Positions 45,726-56,209 of a DNA stretch of 64,000 bases are shown piece by piece (position 1 is the stretch's first letter; each line of letters opens with the position of its first letter). The translations under genes and the position numbers were made by a program. Below the pieces are notes generated by a model. The model saw nothing but the letters and a program-made list of their open reading frames with translations. It was not told the DNA's origin and did no database searches. Source of the stretch: Symbiodinium natans (taxonomy: Eukaryota; Sar; Dinophyceae; Suessiales; Symbiodiniaceae); the NCBI GenBank assembly GCA_905221605.1, contig CAJNDS010002584.1, forward strand, positions 124,001-188,000. The letters run 5' to 3'.

Positions 45726-46790
45726 AAGGCGCAGTTCCCGCTGTCAGTGCTGGTGCCAGCAGTGCCAGCGCCGGCAGTTCCGGTGCCGTTTCCGGGCGGC
45801 GTCCTCCATACCGACCGGGCTGGGAGCCGCAGAAACTTCCTGTTGAAACCACCGTGATCATGTGCTCAACCTTGTGCTTCAGAGGCGGAGCACCTGTCGC
45901 AAAACCTGATGCGAGACCTATTGAGATTCCGGAGGCAATGGGCTACTGCTGCCTAGGAAGTTTGCAAGGTGCTGGGTGGTAAACTGCGCGAGTCTCTGGG
46001 CCTCCTGTTGTTGAAGGAGCCGGCGCCATCAACTGGCTCGAGCTCTCATGAAAGGCTCGTCCTTGTCCCGGTGCCAACGGTTCGATGTAAGGACTTTAGA
46101 GGCACGAAATTAGGAGGCTCTTCCCCTAACCCTGGAGTAGTCGAGGGATGCCCTTCCCCCTGTTTTCCTGTGGCATTCTGTGCTCTTCCGACGTTCTTTG
46201 CCGTTGCTCCGGTGATTGTGGGGAGCTTCAAGTATGTTTAGAGGGTTTAGGAAAGGACGAGGGCTCCGAATGCACCTGTTCTGTTTTTGGTTTGCGAACT
46301 TCGAGCGGAGGCGTGCGGGGCGCCGTGTGCGCTTCAAGCCGACTGGTGAAGGCTGGGGCCTGCAGGAGGTCGAGGACCGCCTCTTTAGGTTCCTCAGTGT
46401 GCAGGCACCCTCACCCTCTCCCTGTCCAGCATATGCTGCTACCGAGGAAAGCTTGTGACGTGATCATTCTACACGCTGTGCATGGTGCTATCTTTGGTCA
46501 TCCCTCTGTGCGCCCCTCTTCAAAAGCAACACTCCATCCACATGCTTGCCGTCTTGGACGTTTCGACCTAGTTGCAAAGTTGACGAAGGGCGCCGAACAG
46601 CTGTTCTCATGACTGAAGCCTCCTTTGGCAGCGCTCTTGCAACCAATCAGCATCTAAGGTCTCACGCTTTCGTAAGCCTTTGGCAGCTCCCAACCCCCGC
46701 GCAGGATTACTTGGTGAGTTTCGGCCCGATCTCAGAGGTGGAGCAGACGGAGCCGCCGCAGCACCCAGCTGTGGGATTTCGAAGAAATTC
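45726..46790 (+). CDS. Unknown protein, about four exons
   Basis: Coding-like plus-strand pieces: 45726-45860 (a Ser/Ala/Gly-rich start, then RRPPYRPGWEPQKLPVETT), 45969-46085 after AAG (VLGGKLRESLGLLLLKEPAP then SSSHERLVLVPVPTV), about 46290-46402 (FANFERRRAGRRVRFKPTGE and LQEVEDRLFRFLSVQ) and about 46708-46790 after CAG (DYLVSFGPISEVEQTEPPQH). Codon use is clearly coding. The order and phases were not fully solved and no family is recognised. Confidence 0.4.
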
Positions 46791-46799
46791 GATGAGCTG

Positions 46800-47638
46800 T
46801 CGATGGATGGTTTGTTTAAGAGTTTTTGTTTCGTTTTGGCCGGTTGGTGGTAATTACTCCCTCGAGCAAACGTCAGCAACGAAAGCTTTCGCTTGTTGCT
46901 CTTTGTATTTTGTTTGCATCCTCGGTACGGCACATATGTGGCCTGTTCTCTTTGCAAGACTGATCTGCTTCTTGTTATAGGAAGTTAAGGCTTTTAGGGG
47001 TGCGGTTTACAGGGAAAAGAAGGTTTAGGGGTTTAGGGTTAAGCTGTCCATGCTTCTCACGCTCGTCCTGTCTTCGGAGTTGGATCTCGGACGTGATGCC
47101 ACGTCTTGCCACGTACGAACGTGCCTCTGGGGGGCGGCGATACAGTGGGGTTCTGTGTGGTTTCGTGTCGGGAATGGGGGGGGGGGGGGGGGGGGGGAAT
47201 GGGGCGTTAAGTGGTGGGTTGCAGGGGCGTGTTCGATGTCACCTTCTTGGAAGCTGAATCGGCTTCGCATGCGCCTGGTTCTCGGAAGTTGTTTTTTTGA
47301 GAAGTTCTCGGAGCAGCAGTGTTGAAAGTGGTTGTTGAAGCGTCCGCTCGAAAGCGCCGAGTGCCGAGGGCCAGGGAACTCGATGGGATGCTGTGGGCCC
47401 AGGCTTTCGCAAAACGACATCATCTGTATTCAGCTCTATTCAATGTGTATTCGCTGCTGTTCTCTTATGTGGACTTTGCTGTGTAGGGCGAGCGACCGCT
47501 ACAATGCCAGCGGGTGATTGCGCAGGACCCTTGCTGTGTCGTGTTGTGTCGTGTTGTGCCAGTCCAGCTCAGACAGCTTGCTCTCAGCCTTGTTCTGATC
47601 TTGCTTGTTGTTTGCCCGCCAGCTCTGCAAGGAGCCCG

Positions 47639-47672
<34 letters not shown>

Positions 47673-48085
47673 CGAGTACCAGGTTTTCCAGGTGTGGACG
47701 AGAGCCGGTATGATCGCCGATGCTCACACTAGTGAGCTAATTTAATTTAAGCCCCCCCCAAACCCAGCCAAACACCATTTAATCCCTGTAAGCCCAAACA
47801 AAGCTGCCCAGTTCTACGTGGACGAACTCCTGACCTGCGCCCATGCTCCAGGCCCCCTCTGCATCGGGGGCCTTGGTTTGTATGCATGTCTATGCAGGCC
47901 ATTGAATGTTGAATCTTCCCAAACAGCGTGCTCACGCTACGCCGGCGTAGAACAAGCTTCCAAAGCCCTCTGGACACGTTAAGAACCCTCAGGAGTCCTC
48001 GCAAAGTTGACTTCAGGAGTTCCGGAGTCTCTGAGTCTCTGAGTCTTTGAGTCCCTGGGTCACACGGTCACACGCCGTTTGGGGC
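46800..48085. other. Gene-poor; telomere-like words and a G run
   Basis: TTTAGGG heptamers at 46993, 47024 and 47032, a 22-base G run at 47176-47197 and a GCCGTCCGC array at 47638-47672. A plus-strand segment at 47515-47720 is Val/Leu/Arg-rich and probably not coding. GAGTCTCT repeats lie at 48025-48058. Confidence 0.45.
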
Positions 48086-48777
48086 TTTGAAAAAACACTT
48101 GAAGGCCCTCTCGACCGGCAAGTCTTTCTCAGCGAGCTGCCGCTGGAAGCGCCTTGAATGGAGAAGACCTTGTGTTTGGGAAGGCGAGAGGTATGATAGG
48201 GAAGGCAAGAGATCTAGGAAGGTTTGTTGGGAAGTGTGCCGGGAAGTGTCCTGGGAAGTGTGCTGGGGAGTGTCTTGAAGATTCGTGGGCTCTCACCATC
48301 AGTCGAGGAATATCCCGAGGATGCACTCCGCAACTGGCTGCCGGGACACCTACGGGGAAATGTCGTATATGATTTCATGGTGAGAGTGAGTACATGCGAG
48401 AGTTCTATGTGCTTTGCCTAGAATCAAACTCTGACACTGAGGCAAGACTTCGGCGAGATCCAGAACTTTTGCCTGCTGCAGGCGGGCTCCGCTCCTCGTG
48501 TGTGTCCCCTTTTCGAGGGAGAGAATAAATAAGTGTCTGTGTGTCTCTCCCTCTCTCTGTCTCTCTCTCTGTGTGTGTGTGTATGTCCCCCTTCTATTTC
48601 GAGAGAGCGAGCTCTCGCTCTCTTCTTGTTGAGTTGAGAAAGAGACAGGGAGAGATAGAGAGGCACTGAGTATCAGGGGACCTTTGACCGTGACAAGAAC
48701 CACAGCCGTCGCGGCCGGGGCCTCCCGGGGGCCCTCTTAGCGTGAAGAAGAAGAAGAAGAAGAAGAACTGAGTATCG

Positions 48778-48829
<52 letters not shown>

Positions 48830-48915
48830 TGGGTGGGTGGGTGGGTGGGTGGGTGGGTGGGTGGGTGGGTGGGTGGGTGGGTGGGTGGGTGGGTGGGTGG
48901 GTGGGTGGGTGGGTG

Positions 48916-48947
<32 letters not shown>

Positions 48948-50520
48948 TCTTTGTTGAGATAAATGATGCGGAGGGTGGGGGGGGGTGGGGTGTTCTTCTG
49001 CGCGCAGGATGCCAAGCAGGAGCCCACAGGCCGAGTGTGCACTTCCCGCCGCTGCGTACCCTGCAGAACGTTCCGAGCGTTCCGCGTGCTCGCGTGGCTC
49101 TGGTGGCGGTGTCTTGCCTTCGTAGGCCACGCCTACGTCACTTTCGCGACCCACGAGCATGCCAGCTGCTCAGCCTCTGAGTGAAAAGAGAAATGCAAAG
49201 AAAAACGGCAGAGAGGTAATGCAGAGAGGGAACCTTCGTGAGCCCAAGCCACACATCGTACATCCCATGCTTTTTTGAAAGCTTCGCTGAGGCCGTGTCT
49301 TTGGTAGACACGCTGGCCGAAGAGGATGATGACAGCATCAACATCAAGGGTTCATGGCACGCCTCCCGGTGTTGGGGCTGTTGGGTTCCAAGGGTGACCC
49401 TGGTGCAAAAAGAGTCCAGCTGAGGTCAGTATCGGAGAAGATGGTGCAGAGGGCTCAAGGCGCCGGTCCCAAGGTGTTTGGGCGAGGTCAATCCATGCTG
49501 CTAGTCCACACATGCTCCGAATTCCAGGGCCCTTCAGAGGGGACGTCGTCACCTCCCTGGCGCACCGTTTAAGGTCCGGCATGGGTACGATCAGACTTTG
49601 ATCAGCACATCACGAAACATCGCCAAGGCGTTTACGGAACGCACGCCACTCTTGACCGGCAGGGGGATGCAGCAGAGCCTCATGTGCGACAAGCTCCTCC
49701 TTGGTGGGGAGCGAGCTCGCGCAGTGTGCTTTGCAGTGTGCTTCGCCTTCGCGGTGTGCTTCGTGGTGTGCTTCGCGGTGTGCTTCAGAGTGCTTCTCAC
49801 AGATGCCCAGCTGAAGTCGGTACACAATTTGCAGGACAGCTGGCCTTCAACCTTGGCAGAGGTTGTGGAGGTTTTTGGCCGGAAGCCATTCCCGCCCTGG
49901 TGCTCAGAGCCTCTCTTCAGAGTCTCTTTGAGTCTCTTTTGCTGTAGTAGATGTCGCTCGATTTTTGAGTCTCCGTGGGGGAAGGCGGACTTGCTTTAAT
50001 TCGCTGGATTGATGCGATGGGTGCCTAGGCAAGCCTTGTACATCCTGGCGCGGACCACCCTTCCGCAGGACGTGGCTATGCAGCGTCTGGCATTTAGGCT
50101 TTAGGGACTGTAGGATGTTAAGAACGACGATGACACCATTTCCGAATTTCCCGAATTTTTGAAAGTCACTTTCGGGCTTTGTTGAGGGTTTCTTGAATCT
50201 TGCCTATGAACATCTGCGCGAGCACTGTCTTTATGGACGGTTCTGATGATCACAAGCTCGCGAAAGGTCGACTGTAGCCCTCGTGAAGTGAAGCCAATAT
50301 CTGTTGAAGGAACATGGTCAAAGCTTGGGATTTTTTGGTTCAATGGGGAATATAAAGGGGGGGTTCTTCAGCCCTGAAAAAGGATCGAGAGCACGAGGCG
50401 TCCTGGTCCTTAGAGCATCCACATAATGGCCCCACCCAGGAGCAGATCAAGCAGAAGCTGAAAGCCATCGTTTCCCACGCCGTCTCTCACCCAATCGCGC
50501 CAAAGAAGGACCCGAAATGA
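48086..50520 (+). CDS. RRM-containing protein, about ten exons
   Basis: Exons read: about 48086-48148 (FEKTLEGPLDRQVFLSELPL), 48281-48379 (VEEYPEDALRNWLPGHLRGN), 48422-48481 (TLTLRQDFGEIQNFCLLQ), 49008-49029 (DAKQEPT), 49126 to about 49149 (HAYVTFATHEH), 49292 to about 49348 (AVSLVDTLAEEDDDSINIK), about 49390-49530, about 49586-49703 (RNIAKAFTERTPLLTGRGMQ), 49803 to about 49890 (AQLKSVHNLQDSWPSTLAEV), about 50030-50095 and 50372-50520, ending KKDPK and TGA. The joins through 49292 keep phase and rebuild RRM order: NVVYDF strand, L-R-Q-D-F-G-E-I helix, TGHAYVTFATHEHA (RNP1-like) and AVSLVDTL helix. An RNA-binding role follows from that. The C-terminal two-thirds is not recognised. Donors are mostly GC, with GT at 48380 and 49704. 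The start codon was not found. Confidence 0.6.
48776..48943. repeat. Compound TGCG / GGGT / GT microsatellite
   Basis: About 55 bases of TGCG, 84 of GGGT and 29 of GT in series, preceded by a GAA run at 48744-48767. It sits in the long intron within the RRM of the 48-50.5 kb gene. Confidence 0.95.
49715..49795. repeat. GTGTGCTTCGCG minisatellite in an intron
   Basis: Six to seven imperfect 10-16-bp copies of a GTGTGCTTCGCG-type unit fill the short GT-AG intron 49704-49802. Confidence 0.85.
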
Positions 50521-50569
50521 TGAGCAATTTTGCTTGTGTGCCGGCTGCGTGACAGCTTAGATGATCTTA

Positions 50570-51170
50570 GATGACAACAGAATGATGCATCAAGTAGAGC
50601 ACTGGATGCGTTGGCAGGCGGTGCGTCCGCCAGCGCCGCAGGCGGCAAAGGTGGCCAAGGCGCCACAGGCCGCGGCTTCGGCGGCTTCAGCGCCTGCGGC
50701 GTCTGCGGTGCCTGCGGCAGGCTACCTGGCAACCGCTCGGCCACGGCCAGTGCGCCCACCAAGGCCCACCACCCCCACCGTGCAAGCAGCCAGCCCAGCC
50801 CAGAACACCCAAGTGCCCAGAACCCACGCCGCCCAGGCGGCACAGGCAGCCCAAACCCAATCACCTCCGAAGATACGGGCCAGCGGACCGTCCGTGCGCC
50901 CCGCTGCGGCGCCCCTGCGCGGGACTGCTGCAGCTGCTGCCACACCATTCGCCACTGCCGCTACGCCGCCGGCAGCACCAGCACCGGCACCAACAGCAGC
51001 ACCGGCACCTGCACCGGCAGCTGCACCGGCAGCTGCAGCGGCAGCAGCGTCTGCGGCGAGAGCTGCAGGGCCACTCTCCCCCTGTGTGCAGGGCTCAGGA
51101 AGGAGTGCTCAGGGATCTGGCCGCCAAGTACGCCTAGCATGACTGTCTTTTTGGCATTGCATAACACTCC
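50570..51170 (+). CDS. Alanine/proline-rich low-complexity coding region
   Basis: An open plus-strand frame from about 50570 is dominated by Ala and Pro (AVPAAGYLATARPRPVRPPR; later APAPTAAPAPAPAAAPAA). It ends near 51090 in favour of another frame with EGVLRDLAAKYA after a CAG. Compositional bias makes the frame assignment uncertain, because a Gly/Cys/Ser-rich frame is also open. If real it would be a disordered N-terminal region, perhaps of the RRM gene that follows. Confidence 0.35.
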
Positions 51171-51249
51171 TCAGATCCTCGTGCGCGGCATTGCTGCCAG
51201 CTGGAGCGAGCAGCAGGCCCGTCTGACAGGAGTGCACTGAGTGCACTTG

Positions 51250-53450
51250 ATGTTGGAAGCTGATGGTCCCTTTGAGGTCAAGCTGATCTTTGCAGTATTT
51301 GGAGGTGTTGCAGCCTTGCAGCTTTCTGAGGATGTGATGGCACTTCACTTTGCTTTAGTTACGGGAATGTCAGTACACAAGGGGTGCTTACTACAACATT
51401 GCTCCAGGACCAGAGTGGTCGCTTTGCAAGGGTGCAGCTGAAGGTGCAGGACAAGATGGCGAAGGTGAATGGACCGAATGTGCGAAGGGATGTAAGTCGG
51501 CTTCGGGGGAACAACTTATCCCAGTTCCGAATGCGCCTAGGGTCCCCGTCGGGCGCAATCGGTGCAATCAGAAGTTTCAGAATCCGTCTGCGTCAGTTCT
51601 TCTTTGGTAGGCTGTGGAGCAGCTCAACAACACGCAGGCCTCCCGCGAGTGCTCCCAATGCTGAGGTTTTCCGAAGCGTCTATAGGATTATGATGCGAGG
51701 ATAGTTTAGGACGTCTAGCCAGGACTAAAGTGCTTCAGAGATGTTGTAAATCCCTCGCAGGTAAACCCTAAGCTTCGGGCGGATTCCGTTTTGATAGGCT
51801 TCAAGGAGAGGATAGAGGCTCGCCTGCCCGAGGAAGGTGAACATGACAAGGGTCATTTGGGGTCATAGGATTTCACAGGTCCTAAGTTTCGGGGCCGTTT
51901 AGGACTCTTGTGAGTTGAGTTGAACTGAACTCCAGCTGAAGAATATGAGACGGGTCGAAGGTTGGAGATGGCGAGCTGATGGAGGAGTGCACCCTCAGTT
52001 GCGAGCTCCAAGGCGCGCGGTGTGGCATATGTTGCTGCGCCATGCAGTGTGGCGCGCACGTAGAGTTGCGCATATGTGCAAAATCACGGCACGGTCTTCG
52101 TATGTTGACCTTTTTCTGCAAGGTGTGGAGGAGACGAGGTCGCGGGCTTCTCCCTGTATGCCTGTAGTCATCCAGAAATTTGAGAGGCCGAAGATCCACA
52201 CGGTCTTTTTGGACGAGCTCACCCTGAGCTGGGCAGGCCTTGAGCCTGGTGCCGGCGACTGCGAGGCTCATTTGGATTCTCCCTCTCTTTACTGGACTCT
52301 AAAGCCACCCTGCGCAGCTCTACATGTGCAACTTGCCCGTCGCAGACTGCTTGGAGGACTTTCGCTAGTGTCACAATTGTGCAGGCAGACGCCCCGCCGC
52401 GTGTTTGACGAGTAAAGTGGTGTGGCCACTTGACAGGACGACATCATGGAATGGCTTGGCGGCTTTGGAGATGTGAAGGACTCCCCCACGCCCGTCCTCC
52501 ACCCCGCCGTGTCCCCTCCAACAAGAACCCCCAAAAACAAGAACAGATACTTCAAATCGCTAACTTTTTCCAGGACCTGTATCTCCTGCGCAGCCAAGAG
52601 CCCGGCAAAGACCCCAAAGCCCCTGGGCTCACAGGGCAGGCGCGCTGCGGGCTTTGCGTGCTTTGCGTGCTTTGCGTGCTTTGCATGCTTTTGCGGGCCT
52701 TTCCAGCCTTTTCGGCTTCTGCCAGGGCTTGTTGGGATTTTATTTGTTTGAGCTTTCGAAGTGGTTGGAGCCAGGTTTCAATTTCCAGTCAGTTTCCTCG
52801 TTTAGATCCTTTCCGAGTGCCGTCTTCGTCTCTTTGTCTCAGGGCTATGTGCGCTTCTCCTCGAACAAGGAAGCCAAGGAGTGCCTCGAGGCGCGACTCT
52901 CGCCACACGTGGGGAGCATCATTGAACTCCACATATGTCTCCTTCCTGTTCAGTTGTTCTAACAGAGTTGTTCTAACAGGGTGCTCTTTCGGAGCATTTT
53001 AGAAGGCCAACTCGACGCCTGCGGATGCGGAGGAGGGCGACGTGATTGGCACCTGGCCCCGCGCCTGAAAGACCTTCGAGCGTTCAATGATGTTCGAATC
53101 CGAAGCCCAAGCATCCGAAATTCGCAGCAGCCCCCAGAGGTCCCAGAGCGAGAGGCTGCTGCAGGGAGCCAGCAGCGTTTACGGCCCCTCAGCTCTTAAA
53201 AGCTCCCTTCCGCGGAAGCGCAAAGCTGCAGAGCACATTTTTGCGGGGATTTGGGGGGGGGTGGGGTCTCCCGAAGTTTCTACACGCCTCTGCAAGCCTC
53301 TGCAAGCCTCTGCACTTGAACTTGAAAGGCCTTGACCTCTTGCAGTGCATCGACCAGAACTTCTTGCAATCGGTCGGGAAGGCAGCCAAGGCAAGGGGCA
53401 CCAGCGCTGCCACCCTTTCTGTGCGAGTACTCACGTGTATTGTGCAGTTC
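51250..53450 (+). CDS. RRM-containing protein, several exons
   Basis: The clear core is an RRM split over three exons with matching phase 0: 52437-52478 (DDIMEWLGGFGDVK; GA donor), 52574-52618 (DLYLLRSQEPGKDPK; GC donor) and 52843 to about 52890 (GYVRFSSNKEAKECLE). FGDVKDLYLLR and KGYVRFSSNKEAKECL are the helix-1/strand-2 and RNP1/helix-2 blocks. Likely upstream exons: about 51420-51495 (DQSGRFARVQLKVQDKMAKV), 51779-51850 (DSVLIGFKERIEARLPEEGE) and about 52150-52235 (VIQKFERPKIHTVFLDELTL). Likely downstream exons: about 53087-53245 (FESEAQASEIRSSPQRSQSE, then SSLPRKRKAAEHIFAG, a possible nuclear signal) and about 53346-53430 (CIDQNFLQSVGKAAKARGTS). RNA binding is well supported; the gene ends are not. 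Confidence 0.6.
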
Positions 53451-53459
53451 CAGCAGGTA

Positions 53460-54560
53460 AAGAACCTATGGCTGCTGGCTGAAGGAAGGGCCGTCGGCCC
53501 CCAAGCACCGAAACCGCAGGCGGAACGAGCCTCGCCCACCCTTCGCACATCAGCTCCTTTCGTGTATTCGTTATGCAGTCCCGTCCCCCAATCGAACATG
53601 TCTGGACATGCTAGGGTGATAGGAAAGGCACGTACCGTCCGCTATAGGCGCCCAAGTGGCGTAATCTGTTGTGAAAGGAGTGCGGGCCGTGCTTGAAACA
53701 AACTAGGCGCCAGGCTGAAAACCTTAAATCTCAGGCCCCACCCGAAACCCTTCGAGCTTTTCAGACTCGCCGCTTGGGCATTTTTGACCGTTTGCTTTTT
53801 CAGACTCCCCCCGGGCATTTTCTGCCGAGGAACCCTGGATGAAGAGATGGAAGGATAAGAGTAGAAGGTGCTGAGAGCCCATATGTTTCAGCAACCCCGA
53901 GGTAGATTTCCGTTTGCAAATGCAGGAGAAGTGAGCACAATGACGAAGATTTCAGACTCGGAGAAAGATGCATGACCAGCATGGCCTCCAAAGGTGCTTC
54001 TCTTCGTTTCACATCAAGGAAGCAGTCAGGTCTTCAAAGGTCTTCAGAAGGAGAATCCACAGGCTCAATCTGGACAGCGCAGCGGCCCCATGAGCAGCAA
54101 CAGGACAACCAAACGGCAGGGCCAAAAAGCAAGATCAAGTCTGCGCACAAGGGCTACTGTGGTGTGTGTGTGTGTGTGAGTGAATCTTTTTGCAACTCAG
54201 TCAGTAAAGAGCACCTCCGGAACTTTCCGACGAGACGAGGGTGTTAAGTGGTGTTGAGCATCTGTGTAAGGCTCAGGACCCAACTCAACAGCTTCGACCA
54301 ACTTCAGCGCCTTCTCACAGCTTGAATCGACACAACGATGTACCCGTAGCGAACATTCAGTGGTTTCGACTTTGGTTATTTTGGGTTAGCAGTTGTGCAG
54401 TTCCCGTGCGAAGCTGTCCCGGGAGGCAAAGCAGCTGCATTTTGCCAGTGACTGCTTGGAGGTGGAGCCCTCTCATTCATCGAAGGAGTAAAAGCCGAGT
54501 AAGCGGAGCGTTCAGAAGTCACTCATCTCGTTGTCGGGCACGGACGTCGGTGAGTGTAAG
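53460..54560. other. No confident gene
   Basis: Short frames on both strands with no recognised motif; a GT repeat lies at 54160-54179. Confidence 0.45.
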
Positions 54561-54579
54561 TGGGGGAACTTGCAGACGA

Positions 54580-54670
54580 CGAGCTTCCGCGTGGTTTGAT
54601 TGCAACTTGGACAAGGCGGAGCTGCCCCAGCTTCGGGAGCAGCTGCGGCAGGCGGGAAGTGGAAGCGGGA

Positions 54671-54761
<91 letters not shown>

Positions 54762-55910
54762 GTGTGTGTGTGTGTGAGCGAACAGCCCGACTGCCTGCTC
54801 TGCTCGCGACAAGGCCCTGGCCGAGCTCCGGAAGGCCAAGACGGAAGCCGCGAAGGCAGACGAGGCCAAGGCGGCCAAGGCGGCCAAAGAGGCCAAGGAG
54901 GCCAAGGAGGCCAAGGAGGCCAAGGAGGCCAAGGAGGCCAAGGAGGCCAAGGAGGCCAAAGGCACAGCACTGAGAACTGAGCAGAACGGAGCAGATCGGA
55001 GCAGCACGGAGCAGTAGCGCAAGCTGTGTGCAAGCCGTGTGCAAGGCAAGACGTCGGATGCAGGGGAGGCTGGACTGTGCGCAAGTGCCGCAAGTGCCGC
55101 AAGTGCTGCAAGTGCCGCAAGGGCCGCAAGTGCAGGAGGATCGAGATAGGGCGCGTGGCAAGATGCGGGCACGGAATTCTGCAGGCGCCGCCTCCTGGAA
55201 CCTGGCAGCCGCCCGCCATGCCATCCTACGGCTGGCAAAAGCCGCCTGGAGCAGCATCTCGGGTCAATCTCAGTGCAGTGTTAGCTTAAGTGATTTTGAA
55301 GGGCAGCTCTCAGTCTGAGCAATTCTGATCAAAGGCTTGGGGCTGGCCACAGTGGGGAGCTGCAGCTACCGGGCCGTTGCCCGAGAACCGCACATTGTTG
55401 AAGGGGGAGGAAGGGGATTAGAGAGAGAGCACTGACAGAGAGCCCTTAAAGAGAGCCCTCCCCAAGAGTTCTCAAGAGTTCTCAAAGGTCTGCATGGACA
55501 TATCCCAGCTATCCGCAAGGCGCACAAGGCTGTCCAATTCCAGCTGTTCGCAGTTGTCACCAGTTTGTCACGATCTGAAGCGACCAGGCGCAGGCTCGTC
55601 CTCGTCGGCCCCATCTGCACCCAAAGATGCGCCCAAGGAAAAGGAGAAAGGCGCCGGGCAAGGGCTGCCAACTCCCAAAAGCTACTTCAACCCTAGCCCA
55701 ATGCTTGCCTCATGCCTTCACGTCGGCCCGGGACAGCGAGATTCCCTGAACTCCAAGTTTTGAAAGTGCTGTGCTTTACACAAGCTTGCCGTGTCTTCCG
55801 GATGGACCCACGGCCCACCGCGTTCCCGATGCAAGTCTTGGAGTCTGTGAGGCGAGAAGGAGAAGGGCATAGCAGACAAGGTGGCAGAGGGAGAGGTGCG
55901 GGCGAGGGGG
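54580..55910 (+). CDS. Charged EAK-repeat protein (several exons)
   Basis: Plus-strand exons: about 54595-54672 (DCNLDKAELPQLREQLRQAG then SGSGK, ending at a GT donor that opens the GT microsatellite), about 54808-54965 (DKALAELRKAKTEAAKADEA, then seven or so EAK triplets from a 9-bp repeat), about 55590-55660 (Ser/Pro-rich, then KDAPKEKEKGAG) and about 55850-55900 (GEKEKGIADKVAEGEV). Long Lys/Glu/Ala helices suggest a coiled coil or single alpha-helix. The gene lies directly upstream of the PKA regulatory subunit on the same strand. There is no clear phase link, so I treat it as separate. The family is unknown. Confidence 0.45.
54674..54776. repeat. GT dinucleotide repeat, about 100 bases
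   Basis: (GT)n with one GC interruption near 54756, starting right at the 5' splice site of the EAK gene's first recognised exon. Confidence 0.97.
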
Positions 55911-56209
55911 GGGGGGGGGCGCCCATGAAGGTGCCATTGGGCCATAAGGGTAGCATATGATCAAGAGCCAAAATCATCTCTTTCTCTCTCTTTCATTTTG
56001 GGGCTGTTCTAGGATCTCGGTAGGACAAGAGTTCGGGAGCCTTCATGTGTGTGGGGGCTTGACATGATGGCTTTGGGCATATGGCCAAGTGGACACATGG
56101 GGCCCTTTGCGTGCTTTTCGGCTCGAGTTTCCGAGAGCTGCGGCCCCTCGTGCCAGCTCTTTTGCTGCACCCCCTTCGTTGAATCTTCCGGCCTTTGCCG
56201 CCTCAGAGC

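Noticed and set aside
54780-55240. Minus-strand Leu/Gly- or His-Thr-rich frames of about 240 codons across the EAK repeat and GT array
   Set aside because: They are complements of the EAK coding repeat and the GT microsatellite. The plus-strand EAK frame has proper codon use.
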